A stretch of 64,000 bases of DNA. Origin: Candidatus Accumulibacter regalis (GTDB lineage: Bacteria > Pseudomonadota > Gammaproteobacteria > Burkholderiales > Rhodocyclaceae). Location: the NCBI GenBank assembly GCA_000585075.1, contig JEMY01000013.1, forward strand, positions 62,001 through 126,000. The letters run 5' to 3'. This document shows, piece after piece, positions 1 to 8,343 of the stretch. The stretch's first letter is position 1; the number at the start of each line of letters is the position of its first letter. The position numbers were made by a program, and so were the translations under genes. Under the pieces are notes generated by a model. That model saw only the letters and a program-made list of their open reading frames with translations, ran no database searches and had not been told where the DNA came from.

Positions 1-2733
1 GGCGACCTGCAACTGCCGTGGCCTGCCGCCGAGAAGAGCGGCAGCGTTGGCGGCCAGGGCGAAGATACTGAAAATGCCGGCGCCGGCGCTGAGCTCGCCC
101 TCACCGGACGCTTCGCGCTTGAACTCGGCGCGCAGGTTCCCGGTCGCCTGGTGACCAGCGCCAAGAGCTGGCTGTCGCATGCCTCGGTCGACCGCATGGC
201 GGCCATCCTGCCCTGGGGTGCCGAAGAAGGCGTCGCCAGGGTCTCGCCGGTCGCCGCCAGCGCCAGCTATCTGGCACATGTCCGCGCCGCCTGGGGGCAT
301 CGCTTTGCGCAGGCGCCACTGGAACAGCAGCAGGTCATCCTGACGGTTCCCGCGTCATTCGACGAAGGCGCGCGGGCGCTGACGCTGGAAGCCGCGCGCC
401 AGGCCGGACTGCCCAGGCTGCGCCTGCTCGAGGAACCGCAGGCAGCGTTCTACGACTGGCTTTTCCGCCATCGGCAGACGCTCGACGCGGAACTCGCCGG
501 AACGCGGCTGCTGATGGTCTGCGACATCGGCGGCGGCACCACCGACCTGACGCTGATCCAGGTGACGTTCAAGGACGGCGAGCCGGAACTGACGCGCATC
601 GGTGTCGGCGACCACCTGATGCTCGGTGGCGACAACATGGATCTGGCGTTGGCGCACCTGGTCGAATCACGTCTGCCGGAGAGCGGCGGCAAGAAGCTCT
701 CGGCAGCGCGTTTTTCGCAGCTCACCGCGCGTTGCCGGGCGGCCAAGGAGCAACTGCTGGCCCCCGGCGCACCGGAATCGGTCTTGCTGACGCTGCTCGG
801 CGGTGGCGCCAGGCTGATCGGCGGCGCACGCAGCATCGAATTGCACCGCGACGAAGTGCTGAACATGATCGTCGACGGCTTCATGCCACGCGTCGCCGCG
901 GACCAGCCGGTACTGCAGCGGCGTTCCGGGCTGGTCGAATTCGGCCTGCCCTACCCGGCCGACGCGGGGATCACCCGCCATGTCGCCGCCTTTCTCCGCC
1001 GGCACAGGGAGGCTGCACGCCGGGCACTCGGCGAGCAGGGCGAGCGGCTCGAACCGCCCGCGGCGCAGCCAGCCGGCAACGAACAGGCGCTGCCCGGTGA
1101 GCAGCGCCTGCCGGTGCCCGATAGCGTGCTCTTCAATGGCGGCGTGTTTCGTGCAGAGGCGCTTAGCGAACGTCTGCAGGCGACGCTCGCCGACTGGCGC
1201 GGAGCGCCGCTGCGCCTGCTGCACAACGAAAACCCCGATGTCGCTGTCGCCCGTGGCGCCGTCGCCTACGCCCTGGTCCGCCAGGGACACGGACAGCGCA
1301 TCGGTGGCGGCTCGGCACGCAGCTACTTCCTGGTCCTCGAAGATGGCAGCAAGCAGCGACAGGGCATCTGCATCCTGCCGCGCGGCAGCGAGGAAGGGCA
1401 CGAAATCCGCCTCCCGGAACGGACCTTCAGCCTGCGGCTGGGCCAGCCGGTGCGCTTCTACCTCGCCTCGTCGGTCGCCGACACGGCCTATCAGCCGGGC
1501 CAGATCGCGTCCCTCGACAATGAAGATTTCGTCCGCCTGCCGCCAATCGCCACCGTTGTCCAGCCGCAGGCCGGCAGCAGCCAGCGCGAAGTACGCGTCG
1601 AGCTGATCACCGGCATCACCGAGGTCGGCAGCCTGGAACTGCACTGCGTCAGCATCGACAACCCGGCCCGCCGCTGGCTGCTCGAATTTCAGTTGCGTGG
1701 CGACGGGGAAGCGACGACGGCGTCGTCGGAAGTCCTGCCGCCGCGCTTCGCAGACGCGGTGAAATCGATCGAGAACATCTTCGGCGGCCGCTCGCAGGCG
1801 GTCGACAGCAAGGAAGTCCGCCGCCTGCGCGGCCACCTCGAACACCTGCTCGGCAAACGCGACGACTGGGAAATGCCGCTGCTGCGCGCCCTCTTCGACG
1901 CCCTGCTGCAACGCGCCCGACGGCGGCGGCGCTCGCCGGAACACGAGCGTCTGTGGCTCAACCTAGCCGGCTACTGCCTGCGGCCGGGCTTTGGCGACGC
2001 CATCGACGACTGGCGGATCGAGCAGCTGAGTGCCCTCTTGTCGCAGGGTATTCAATACGTGAATGAGAGCCAGAACTGGTCCGAGTGGTGGACGCTCTGG
2101 CGACGCGCTGCCGGTGGCTTGCCGGCAGAGACGCAGGAGCTTCTGCTCGCCGAACTCGTCCCGCCGTTGCAAAGCGAGGCCGGCAAAGCGCGCAACCGCC
2201 CGCCGGCACCGATCAGCGGCAGCCACGACGACATGCTGCGCCTGGTCGCCTCGCTCGAACGGCTGCCCGTCGAACGCAAGATCGAGGTCGGCGACTGGCT
2301 GCTCGAGAGGCTTTCCCGGGCCTCGGAAAAGCCACTGGGCTGGTGGGCACTCGGCCGCATCGGTGCGCGCCAACCGTTTTACGGCAGCACCCACCAGGTG
2401 GTCGCCGCCGCCGACGCCTGCCGCTGGCTCGAAGGCCTGCTCGCCGTGGACTGGAAAAAGCTCGAACCGGCGGCCTTTGCGGCTACCCAACTCGCCCGCC
2501 TGACCGGCGATCGATCGCGCGACCTGCCCGATGAGGTGCGCGAAGAGGTCGTTGCGCGGTTGACTGCGATCGGCGCCAGCAGCCACTGGATCGAACAGCT
2601 CAGGACCGTCGTGGAACTCGATAAGGCTGACGAACGCCGCGCTTTCGGCGAGTCGCTGCCGGCCGGATTGCGCCTGGTAAACGACGGCTGCCGGACGCCG
2701 CAGACGCCCGCCGCGGCGACCGCCGGGAGCTGA
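1..2733 (+). CDS. Hsp70-family (DnaK-like) ATPase with DUF3731-type C-terminus, 5'-truncated by window edge
   Basis: The reading frame is open from base 1, so the true start lies upstream; 910 residues are visible. An actin-fold ATPase region is clear. The phosphate-binding motif CDIGGGTTDLTLI lies near window residue 172, followed by GGDNMDLALAHL, and the adenosine-side motif LFNGGVFRAEAL lies further on. The family is therefore Hsp70-like, but the sequence is too divergent and too long for housekeeping DnaK. After about residue 600 comes a roughly 280-residue helical region (RRLRGHLEHLLGKRDDWEMP, then WALGRIGARQPFYGS) resembling the DUF3731 extension found on large proteobacterial Hsp70-like proteins. 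Such proteins are usually cytoplasmic and their clients are unknown. The C-terminus is intact (stop TGA). No partner gene is visible inside the window; any operon partner would be upstream. Confidence 0.88.
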   Translation, partial: GDLQLPWPAAEKSGSVGGQGEDTENAGAGAELALTGRFALELGAQVPGRLVTSAKSWLSHASVDRMAAILPWGAEEGVARVSPVAASASYLAHVRAAWGHRFAQAPLEQQQVILTVPASFDEGARALTLEAARQAGLPRLRLLEEPQAAFYDWLFRHRQTLDAELAGTRLLMVCDIGGGTTDLTLIQVTFKDGEPELTRIGVGDHLMLGGDNMDLALAHLVESRLPESGGKKLSAARFSQLTARCRAAKEQLLAPGAPESVLLTLLGGGARLIGGARSIELHRDEVLNMIVDGFMPRVAADQPVLQRRSGLVEFGLPYPADAGITRHVAAFLRRHREAARRALGEQGERLEPPAAQPAGNEQALPGEQRLPVPDSVLFNGGVFRAEALSERLQATLADWRGAPLRLLHNENPDVAVARGAVAYALVRQGHGQRIGGGSARSYFLVLEDGSKQRQGICILPRGSEEGHEIRLPERTFSLRLGQPVRFYLASSVADTAYQPGQIASLDNEDFVRLPPIATVVQPQAGSSQREVRVELITGITEVGSLELHCVSIDNPARRWLLEFQLRGDGEATTASSEVLPPRFADAVKSIENIFGGRSQAVDSKEVRRLRGHLEHLLGKRDDWEMPLLRALFDALLQRARRRRRSPEHERLWLNLAGYCLRPGFGDAIDDWRIEQLSALLSQGIQYVNESQNWSEWWTLWRRAAGGLPAETQELLLAELVPPLQSEAGKARNRPPAPISGSHDDMLRLVASLERLPVERKIEVGDWLLERLSRASEKPLGWWALGRIGARQPFYGSTHQVVAAADACRWLEGLLAVDWKKLEPAAFAATQLARLTGDRSRDLPDEVREEVVARLTAIGASSHWIEQLRTVVELDKADERRAFGESLPAGLRLVNDGCRTPQTPAAATAGS

Positions 2734-3035
2734 TTGGCGCCGGTCGCGCAGGCAACAGATGGCCGGCATTCGTGGCTCATCGACAACAGGCTGATATAAT
2801 GCCAATAAGCGAAGTTTCTCGGGCATAAGCTTACTGGATTGGCAGGCAACAGCCGTTTTCCGGATAATGCCGCTGGATAAGCTGCATGAGCAGTAGTGGC
2901 AATCGGCGGTGACGCGCCGCCATCGCGGTTGCGCAGGGGGAGATACTTCTTTCTGGTTTGCTGAACGGCCGGCGACCCGCCTTCCGAGTACCCTGGCACT
3001 ACGGCAATGATGTGGCGACTTTCAAGGAGTGAGCA
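2734..3035. other. Intergenic stretch, no gene seen
   Basis: 302 bases between the Hsp70-like gene and a small ORF. A perfect TATAAT lies at 2795-2800, but no good -35 box sits at 16-18 bp, so it is at most a weak promoter candidate for the small downstream gene. No RNA gene or repeat was recognised. Confidence 0.4.
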
Positions 3036-3254
3036 ATGCGCACGCAAAGAGGACCTGACCGACGCCAGAAACAAGTGCAGCGGCCATCCGGTTCGCCTGA
3101 ACGCCGCTGCGGTAGCGACCGTCGCAGGCTCCAGTTCTCCGACCAGTCGATCGTCGAAATGGAAGCGCGTCTGGCGGCACTCGGGCAGCGCAAGAAAACC
3201 GACGGCGACGACGACGGATCAGGCTGGGACAAACTGATCATCTCCATCGATTAG
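3036..3254 (+). CDS. Small arginine-rich hypothetical protein (72 aa)
   Basis: The ATG at 3036 is preceded by AAGGAG at 3023-3028, a good ribosome-binding site at normal spacing; this decides the start and frame over an overlapping frame at 3007. The product is highly charged. Its N-terminal half is rich in Arg with repeated DRR/ERR motifs (GPDRRQ, PERRCGSDRRR), then comes a short predicted helix (FSDQSIVEMEARLAAL) and an acidic stretch ending in WDKLIISID. There is no signal peptide, membrane segment or recognised domain. It could bind nucleic acid or be a small regulator, but nothing shows this. It stands alone, convergent with the reductase genes that end at 3323. Confidence 0.5.
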   Translation: MRTQRGPDRRQKQVQRPSGSPERRCGSDRRRLQFSDQSIVEMEARLAALGQRKKTDGDDDGSGWDKLIISID

Positions 3255-3322
3255 CGTCGCCGCGCCCAGCTTCGTTCCAACCCCGGCGCCAGCGCTATCT
3301 TGCCCGACGACGGCGTGCTTGC

Positions 3323-4225
3323 TCATCGGGCAGCGCCCCGGGTCGCTTCCAGAACGCGCAGCAGAGAGGAGGTATCGGAAGCCCCCCCGCCCATGGCCAT
3401 CAGTGCGTTGAGTTGCTGCCAGACCTGTGCAGCCAGCGGCAGGGGGACGCCGAGACGATGCGCCTCAGCCATCAGGATGCCGTAATCCTTGTGATGCAGG
3501 CGCGCCTCCACACCGGCGGTGAAATCCCGATCGACCATCCGGCCCCCCATGATTTCAAGTACACGGCTGGCGGCCGAGCCACCCGCCAGTGCCTGCCGCA
3601 CCTTGACCGGATCGGCGCCGGCCGTGGCACTGAAGTGCAAGGCCTCGGCGACCGCCTGAATCGCCCCGACCATGATCATCTGATTGCACGCCTTGGCGAC
3701 CTGCCCGGCACCGTTGTCGCCAACATGGACGATCGTCTTGCCGAGAAGCGCCAGCAGCGGACGTGCGCGATCGAATACCGCGGCCTGACCACCGACCATG
3801 ATCGCCAGGCTTGCCGCGGCGGCGGCCTGGCTACCGCCGGAAACCGGCGCGTCGAGCATGTCGATGCCGCGCGCGTCCAGGCGCCGGGCAAGCGAGCGCG
3901 CCATCTCCGGCGCAATGGTACTCATGTCGACCAGCAGCGACGCCGCGGCGAGCCCGTCGACCAGGCCATCGAGCCCCAGTGTCACGCGCTCGACGTCGGC
4001 ACCCGCCGTGAGCATCGTGTCGGCACCCGCCGTGAGCATCGTAAACACCACTTCGCTGCGTTGCCCGACGGCGGCCGGCGTTGCGCAGCCGACGGCACCG
4101 GCGGCCAGCAGCGGCGCCAGCGTTTCCGGTCGGCGCGCCCAGAGCGCCAGCTGGTGCCCGCCGCGCAGCAGGTTCAGCGCCATTGGCCGGCCCATCACGC
4201 CAAGGCCGACGAAACCGATGTGCAT
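3323..4225 (-). CDS. 2-hydroxy-3-oxopropionate (tartronate semialdehyde) reductase-like protein, copy 2
   Basis: A 300-residue member of the beta-hydroxyacid dehydrogenase family (GarR/GlxR, 3-hydroxyisobutyrate dehydrogenase). It has the N-terminal Rossmann motif IGFVGLGVMGRPMALNLLRG, the substrate-binding signature DAPVSGGSQAA, and the catalytic-lysine region GAGQVAKACNQM. These enzymes reduce tartronate semialdehyde or related acids with NAD(P)H, linking glyoxylate or glycolate carbon to glycerate. The ATG at 4225 overlaps the upstream stop in a TGATG junction, so translation is probably coupled to the preceding paralogue. An internal 24-bp tandem duplication adds eight residues (TMLTAGAD) between the Rossmann fold and the next strand. 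The substrate is not certain; copy 2 may have diverged from copy 1. Confidence 0.85.
   Translation of the reverse strand: MHIGFVGLGVMGRPMALNLLRGGHQLALWARRPETLAPLLAAGAVGCATPAAVGQRSEVVFTMLTAGADTMLTAGADVERVTLGLDGLVDGLAAASLLVDMSTIAPEMARSLARRLDARGIDMLDAPVSGGSQAAAAASLAIMVGGQAAVFDRARPLLALLGKTIVHVGDNGAGQVAKACNQMIMVGAIQAVAEALHFSATAGADPVKVRQALAGGSAASRVLEIMGGRMVDRDFTAGVEARLHHKDYGILMAEAHRLGVPLPLAAQVWQQLNALMAMGGGASDTSSLLRVLEATRGAAR
3995..4042. repeat. Perfect 24-bp tandem duplication inside a reductase gene
   Basis: The 24-base unit at 3995-4018 is repeated exactly at 4019-4042. It is in frame and duplicates an eight-residue segment (MLTAGADT/MLTAGADV). The copies are identical, so the duplication is recent or polymorphic. 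Confidence 0.95.
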
Positions 4226-5103
4226 CAGTCTTCGCCGCCCGACAGGCGCTCGAGCAGCTTGAGAATGGCGATCGAATCCTCCTCGCCCAGTCCCGACCCG
4301 ACCATCGCGTTGTACATCTGCGCCGTCACCGCAGCCACCGGCAGGCACATGCCCAGTTCGTGTGCGCTCTGCATGACGATGTTCATGTCCTTCTGGTGCA
4401 TCCACGACTTGAAGCCCGGCTTGAAGTTGCGGTCGAGCATGCGCTGGCCATGATTCTCGAGAATCTTCGAATAGGCGAAGCCGCCGAGCAGCGCCTCGCG
4501 CACCTTGGCCGGGTCGACACCGCTGCGGGCGGCGAAGTTGAGCGCCTCGGCAACGGTCAGCACGCCGGCGCCGGTGACGATCTGGTTGGCGGCCTTGGCC
4601 ACCTGGCCGGCGCCCGAATCGCCGACATGGACGATATTCCTGCCCATGCACTCGAAAGCCGGTCGCGCCGTAACGAAGGCGGCAACGCTGCCGCCGACCA
4701 TGATCGAAAGGCTGCCGGCAATGGCGCCGACTTCGCCACCCGAAACCGGCGCATCGAGGAAGTCGACGCCCTGTTCGCGCAGCCGCGCACCGATGTCACG
4801 CGCCGCCGCCGGCCGGATGGTGCTCATGTCGACCGCCACCAGCCCTGCCCGGCCGGCGCTGGCCACGCCGTCCTCGCCGAGCATCACCTGCTCGACGTCG
4901 GGGGCATCGGCGACGATCGATATGGCCAGATCGACCGCGCCGGCGACGCCGGCAGGACTGTCGGCGCCGCTCGCCCCGGCTTCGAGCAAGGGCTGCATTG
5001 ACTCGGCGCGGCGCGCCCAGACGGTCAGTTCGTGCCCGGCGCGCAGCAGGTTCAGCGCCATCGGGCGCCCCATGATGCCCAGACCGATGAATCCGATTTT
5101 CAT
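4225..5103 (-). CDS. garR: 2-hydroxy-3-oxopropionate reductase (GarR/GlxR-like), copy 1
   Basis: A 292-residue beta-hydroxyacid dehydrogenase. It opens with MKIGFIGLGIMGRPMALNLL (NAD(P)-binding), followed by VDMSTI, DAPVSGGEVGA (substrate loop), GAGQVAKAANQI (catalytic lysine) and a C-terminal helical domain with KDMNIVMQSAHELG. This is the canonical length and motif order of tartronate semialdehyde reductase, which makes D-glycerate in the glyoxylate/glycerate route. The start is the ATG at 5103, preceded on the minus strand by GAGGAAGA. The neighbouring paralogue overlaps its stop by one base, giving a tandem two-gene operon. No glyoxylate carboligase or hydroxypyruvate isomerase is adjacent, so the exact substrate is inferred from family only. 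Confidence 0.88.
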   Translation of the reverse strand: MKIGFIGLGIMGRPMALNLLRAGHELTVWARRAESMQPLLEAGASGADSPAGVAGAVDLAISIVADAPDVEQVMLGEDGVASAGRAGLVAVDMSTIRPAAARDIGARLREQGVDFLDAPVSGGEVGAIAGSLSIMVGGSVAAFVTARPAFECMGRNIVHVGDSGAGQVAKAANQIVTGAGVLTVAEALNFAARSGVDPAKVREALLGGFAYSKILENHGQRMLDRNFKPGFKSWMHQKDMNIVMQSAHELGMCLPVAAVTAQMYNAMVGSGLGEEDSIAILKLLERLSGGED

Positions 5104-5161
5104 TGTTCTTCCTCTTCCAGTCACGAAACGATCAAGCCGCCGAGTGTAGCAAATACAGTCA

Positions 5162-5575
5162 TCAGCCGACGACGGTGACCAGCACCCGGCGGCGGTGCGC
5201 GATCGTGCGGTGTTCCCAGAGGTAAATCCCCTGCCAGGTGCCGAGCAGCATCGCGCCACCGGCGACCGGGACGCTCAGCGAGCAACCGGCCAGAATGTTG
5301 CGCCCGTGTGCGGCCATGTCGTCGTCGCCCTCGCTGTCGTGATGATAGGCTGCGTCGCCATCGGGCGCCCAGCGCGCAGCCAGCGTTTCCAGATCGCGGC
5401 GCACCGACGGATCGGCGTTCTCGGTCACGACCACCGAGCAACTGGTGTGCTGGACGAAGACGTTGGCCAGGCCGATCGACACCCCCGAGGCGCGGACGAT
5501 GCGCGCCACCTCGGCCGTGATCTCGATCGTTCCACGGCCGCGGCTACTGACGTCAAAGCTCTGTTGATAAGCCAC
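5162..5575 (-). CDS. yjbQ: YjbQ/UPF0047 family protein
   Basis: A 137-residue protein of the UPF0047 (YjbQ) family. Visible hallmarks are the RGTIEITAEVARIV strand, the metal-site region FVQHTSCSVVVTENAD, and the C-terminal HGRNILAGCSLSVPVAGG, LGTWQGIYLWEHR and RRRVLVTVVG. The E. coli relative has been linked to a weak thiamine-phosphate-synthase activity, but the physiological role is unsettled. The start is taken as GTG at 5575 because GAGGAGGG lies just upstream and family proteins are about 138 residues; the frame runs on upstream without support. It follows the HxlR gene on the same strand by about 40 bp. Confidence 0.85.
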   Translation of the reverse strand: MAYQQSFDVSSRGRGTIEITAEVARIVRASGVSIGLANVFVQHTSCSVVVTENADPSVRRDLETLAARWAPDGDAAYHHDSEGDDDMAAHGRNILAGCSLSVPVAGGAMLLGTWQGIYLWEHRTIAHRRRVLVTVVG

Positions 5576-5616
5576 CTTTCCCTCCTCGCTCGCCGTACCC
5601 GACGGGTGGACGCGCC

Positions 5617-5949
5617 TTACTGCGGTGTACCGATCTGACTGTCCAGCCTCTTGATCTGACTGATGATCTCGATCAGTTTCTGGCCATTCGCCGTCAGCGA
5701 ATACGTCGTCCGCGGCGGCACCTCGGCATAGACATGCTTGTCCAGCAGACGATACAGGGTCAGCTTGCGCAAGCGCTCCGCCAGAATCTTCTTGGAAATT
5801 CCTGCCACATGACGTTCCAGCTCGCCAGGGCGTGCAATGCCGTCGGCAATGGCAATCAGGACGGAAACCGACCATTTGCAGCCCACCACCTCTTCAAGGT
5901 GGCGGTAGGCCGAGGGCGTCGATCGAGACGAATTATTTATTTCGTTCAT
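5617..5949 (-). CDS. HxlR-family winged-helix transcriptional regulator
   Basis: About 110 residues with the HxlR fold: the CKWSVSVLIAIADG helix around the family's conserved Cys, GISKKILAERLRKL (recognition helix), then the wing and YAEVPPRTTYSLTANGQ. HxlR proteins are dimeric DNA-binding proteins that often sense thiol-reactive or aldehyde stress through the N-terminal cysteine. The start is placed at ATG 5949 (MNEINNSS) to match family length; no strong ribosome-binding site is visible. It is divergent from the small CPVC redoxin gene at 6075 and probably regulates it from the shared intergenic region. Confidence 0.85.
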   Translation of the reverse strand: MNEINNSSRSTPSAYRHLEEVVGCKWSVSVLIAIADGIARPGELERHVAGISKKILAERLRKLTLYRLLDKHVYAEVPPRTTYSLTANGQKLIEIISQIKRLDSQIGTPQ

Positions 5950-5970
5950 GGCCAACGATTTACACCAGAA

Positions 5971-6027
5971 GGTTACCGGGGAACCGAAAAGTGCCTGCTT
6001 TTGGAGCACAGACACCGTACCTACAAT
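5971..6027. promoter_or_regulatory. Candidate HxlR operator and promoter region
   Basis: The divergent intergenic region contains two short dyads. One is AAAAG-N6-CTTTT (5987-5991 and 5998-6002); the other is GGTT-N7-AACC (5971-5974 and 5982-5985). A TACAAT at 6022-6027 could be a -10 box for the redoxin gene, which would put the AAAAG dyad at the -35 position. Assignment to the adjacent regulator is inference from position. Confidence 0.4.
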
Positions 6028-6074
6028 GATCGTGTGCTTCTCGCACGACCCCATCCACTGAGGAGGAAACGATC

Positions 6075-6311
6075 ATGAAAACCACCGCCACCTTTTATCA
6101 CGCCGGTTGCCCGGTGTGTGTAGCCGCCGAACAAAACCTGGCCAACGCGCTTGATCCCTCACGCTACAACGTCGAGGTCGTCCACCTCGGCGAGAAGAAG
6201 TCGCGGGTCCAGGAAGCCGAAGCCGCCGGTGTCCAGTCGGTACCGGCGCTGGTACTCGATGGCGCCGTGTTCCATATCAATTTTGGTGCCGGCCTCGAGG
6301 CGCTGAAATAG
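6075..6311 (+). CDS. Small thioredoxin/glutaredoxin-like protein with CPVC active site
   Basis: A 78-residue redoxin. FYHAGCPVCVAAEQNL carries the CxxC dithiol after the first strand, and VQSVPALVLDGAVFHINFGAGLEAL gives the cis-proline (VP) and the following hairpin. GAGGAGGAAACGATC before the ATG is a strong ribosome-binding site. It is smaller than E. coli thioredoxin and closest to the mini-thioredoxin/glutaredoxin group. With no signal peptide it acts in the cytoplasm. It is divergent from an HxlR regulator, which suggests induction by thiol or electrophile stress. The partner protein is unknown. Confidence 0.82.
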   Translation: MKTTATFYHAGCPVCVAAEQNLANALDPSRYNVEVVHLGEKKSRVQEAEAAGVQSVPALVLDGAVFHINFGAGLEALK

Positions 6312-6386
6312 GCCTTCGATACCCTGGCTTGGTCGATCCGCATGAGAAAGACGGTAGGCCACGAAGTGCACTCGATACGGCCGGCT

Positions 6387-6926
6387 CTAGAACGCCGACC
6401 CCGGCGTCTGCAGGAACTCGACCTCGTCCGCGGTCGACTGCCGCCCGAGGATCGCATTGCGATGCGGGTAGCGGCCGAAGCGGTCGATGATCGCCTGGTG
6501 GCGAAGTTCGAAGGCGAGGTTGTTCTCCATCCCTGGCGCAGCGAAGAGCTTGACCGCCTGCGCGTGGATCAGCGGCGACTCGCTGTGCATGTAGGGCATA
6601 TAGAGGAAGGCGCGACGCGCCGGATCGAGGCTGCTGTCGGCGCCGGCGGCGACCGCTTCCTGGGCAAGAACCAGCGCCAGCGCGTCGGTGGCGAAGGATT
6701 GCGGGCGATCGCGGAAAATGTTGCGCGCGAACTGGTCGAGGACGATGATCTCGGCCAGCCGGCCGTCGGCGCGGCTGCGCCAGGCGTACAGCTCACAACG
6801 GCTGGCGGCGGCGTGCAGCGTGCCGAAGCGGGTCTCGATCAGGCGGTCGAAAGCGGCGGCCTTCGACCACCATTGCGCCGGAGTCGCCTCATTGAACCAG
6901 AAGGCAAGAACGTCGGCCGGAGTCAT
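6387..6926 (-). CDS. DUF924 family protein
   Basis: A 179-residue protein. It begins MTPADVLAFWF and contains WWSKAAAFDRLIETRFG, LAEIIVLDQFARNIFRDR, FLYMPYMHSESPLIHAQAV and RFGRYPHRNAILGRQSTADE, all diagnostic of DUF924. The helical fold resembles TPR-like proteins and the biochemical role is unknown. The start at ATG 6926 is chosen from the family N-terminus; the frame is open to an ATG at 6962. No strong ribosome-binding site decides it. Confidence 0.82.
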   Translation of the reverse strand: MTPADVLAFWFNEATPAQWWSKAAAFDRLIETRFGTLHAAASRCELYAWRSRADGRLAEIIVLDQFARNIFRDRPQSFATDALALVLAQEAVAAGADSSLDPARRAFLYMPYMHSESPLIHAQAVKLFAAPGMENNLAFELRHQAIIDRFGRYPHRNAILGRQSTADEVEFLQTPGSAF

Positions 6927-7003
6927 GCGTCGGCACGCACTGCTGAATGGCACGCCATACACATCGCCGCATCCTCGTCGGCCCTGCTTCTTTCGATCAT
7001 CGG

Positions 7004-7414
7004 TCAGTGCTCGTCGACCCGCCCACGCAGCAGCTTGACCGCGCCACGCTTCACTTTGCTGTCGACGCGCCTGACCTGCGAGCCGCGCGTCGGCCGGGTC
7101 GGGCGCCGCGGCGTCGGCGTGAACGCCGCCCGGGCGATCAGTTCGCGCAGGCGGGTGAGCGCGTCGAGGCGGTTGCGGTCCAGGCTGCGATGCGCTTGCG
7201 CCTTGATGATCACCACGCCGTCGGCGCTGATCCGCTGGTCGCGCAGCTGCCGCAGGCGCTCCTTGATTTCGTCGGGCAGCGACGAGGCGCCGATGTCGAA
7301 GCGCAGGTGGATGGCGTTCGCTACCTTGTTGACGTTTTGGCCACCGGCGCCCTGCGCGCGGATAGCGATGAACTCGACTTCGCTCTCGCGCAATTCGATG
7401 CGTGGCGCCGACAT
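7004..7414 (-). CDS. arfB: Alternative ribosome-rescue factor ArfB (peptidyl-tRNA hydrolase, YaeJ)
   Basis: A 136-residue class I release-factor-like protein. The catalytic GGQ is at residues 24-26 in IRAQGAGGQNVNKVANAIHL, followed by the compact catalytic domain. A basic C-terminal tail (RRPTRPTRGSQVRR, VDSKVKRGAVKLLRGR) is the segment that enters the empty mRNA channel of stalled ribosomes in known ArfB. Length and tail separate it from RF1, RF2 and PrfH. It hydrolyses peptidyl-tRNA on non-stop ribosomes independently of tmRNA. It lies 7 bp downstream of the DUF1415 gene and is likely co-transcribed with it. Confidence 0.92.
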   Translation of the reverse strand: MSAPRIELRESEVEFIAIRAQGAGGQNVNKVANAIHLRFDIGASSLPDEIKERLRQLRDQRISADGVVIIKAQAHRSLDRNRLDALTRLRELIARAAFTPTPRRPTRPTRGSQVRRVDSKVKRGAVKLLRGRVDEH

Positions 7415-7421
7415 CTGTGCC

Positions 7422-8021
7422 CTACTTGCCTTCGCCCGGCGGCGCGCCAACGCCCAGCGCCTGCCAGCCTGCGCTGCCGAGTTGGCGTAGCGTCTGCAGG
7501 TTGCGCTCGTAGATCAGGGCGGCGTCGGGAAAGGCGGCCACGGCACGGTCAAGGCTGGCCTCGCGCAGCAGGTGCAGCGTCGGGAACGGTGCGCGGTTGG
7601 TGCAGTTGGTGATGTCGTCGGCGTCGGTATCGGCGAAGGCGTACTGCGGATGGAAACTGGCCACCTGCAGAACGCCTTCGAGCTGCTGCATTCGCAGCAC
7701 GACATTGACCAGATCGAGAAAGGCGACGAAGTCGTCGAAGTCGTTGAGGACCCAGGGGTGGATGAGCAGCGTCGTGTCGATTTCTTCCGGCGCCACCACC
7801 CGCAGCGCGTGCAGTTCGCGTTCCAGATCGGCGAGCAGGCTCTCGTCATCCGTCGCATCGCTGACCACGTAGCGCACCTGCCCCTTGCTGTGCACGCCCT
7901 TGGCAAAGGGACAGAGGTTGAGGCCGATCACCGCCTGTTCCAGCCAGCGACGCGTCGTGGCAATGGCTTGCTCGTGGCTGGCGTTGGTGGGGGGGAGCAT
8001 GGGCAGGCGTTCTCTCGTCAT
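7422..8021 (-). CDS. DUF1415 family protein
   Basis: About 199 residues. TTRRWLEQAVIGLNLCPFAK, followed by VRYVVSDATDDESLLADL, TTLLIHPWVLNDFDDFVAFL and LHLLREASLDRAVAAFPDA, is typical of DUF1415. The NLCPFAK cysteine is the family signature; no activity is established. Start choice is uncertain: ATG 8021 (MTRERLPM) is used, ATG 8000 (MLPPTNASHEQ) fits the family about as well, and the frame is open to 8111. It is the first gene of a two-gene unit with arfB. Confidence 0.78.
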   Translation of the reverse strand: MTRERLPMLPPTNASHEQAIATTRRWLEQAVIGLNLCPFAKGVHSKGQVRYVVSDATDDESLLADLERELHALRVVAPEEIDTTLLIHPWVLNDFDDFVAFLDLVNVVLRMQQLEGVLQVASFHPQYAFADTDADDITNCTNRAPFPTLHLLREASLDRAVAAFPDAALIYERNLQTLRQLGSAGWQALGVGAPPGEGK

Positions 8022-8343
8022 TGCGTCGTGGCGATCGCGTCGTCGCGTCGGTCGGCTTGGCAAGGCGTGGTAGGCCGACATCGGTCCACTTTCGTCGTCA
8101 GGCTGCAGCACCCCGCCAGTGTAGCGATTCAGCGCACAACGGGCAAAATGTCGATCGGCAACGAATGCGTGGCGACACGCTGCAACACTGCGCCCGACCC
8201 TTCACCAGGACGATGTTTCCGCGCCGGCGCCCGGCGGCTTCGCCAACTTGGCGCACCGGAAATGCGATCTCTGCCGGGCGCAGAACGGAAACGGCCCGCG
8301 CAGCGCGGGCCGTCTTGCCGTTCAACGGGTGCCTGAGCGATGC
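8022..8343 (-). terminator. Gene-free 322-bp stretch with a terminator-like hairpin after actP
   Basis: The stretch between actP and DUF1415 contains a perfect 11-bp inverted repeat at 8291-8301 and 8303-8313 (ACGGCCCGCGC paired with its complement). On the minus strand a TTCCGTT tract follows, fitting an end for the actP transcript, although the T-run is poor. The rest of the stretch (8022-8290) presumably holds the DUF1415 promoter; no clear boxes were seen. Confidence 0.55.

Noticed and set aside
3301-3332. Inverted repeat TGCCCGA/TCGGGCA at the end of the reductase gene
   Set aside because: The 7-bp arms are far apart (18 nt) with no T-run, so it was not called a terminator.
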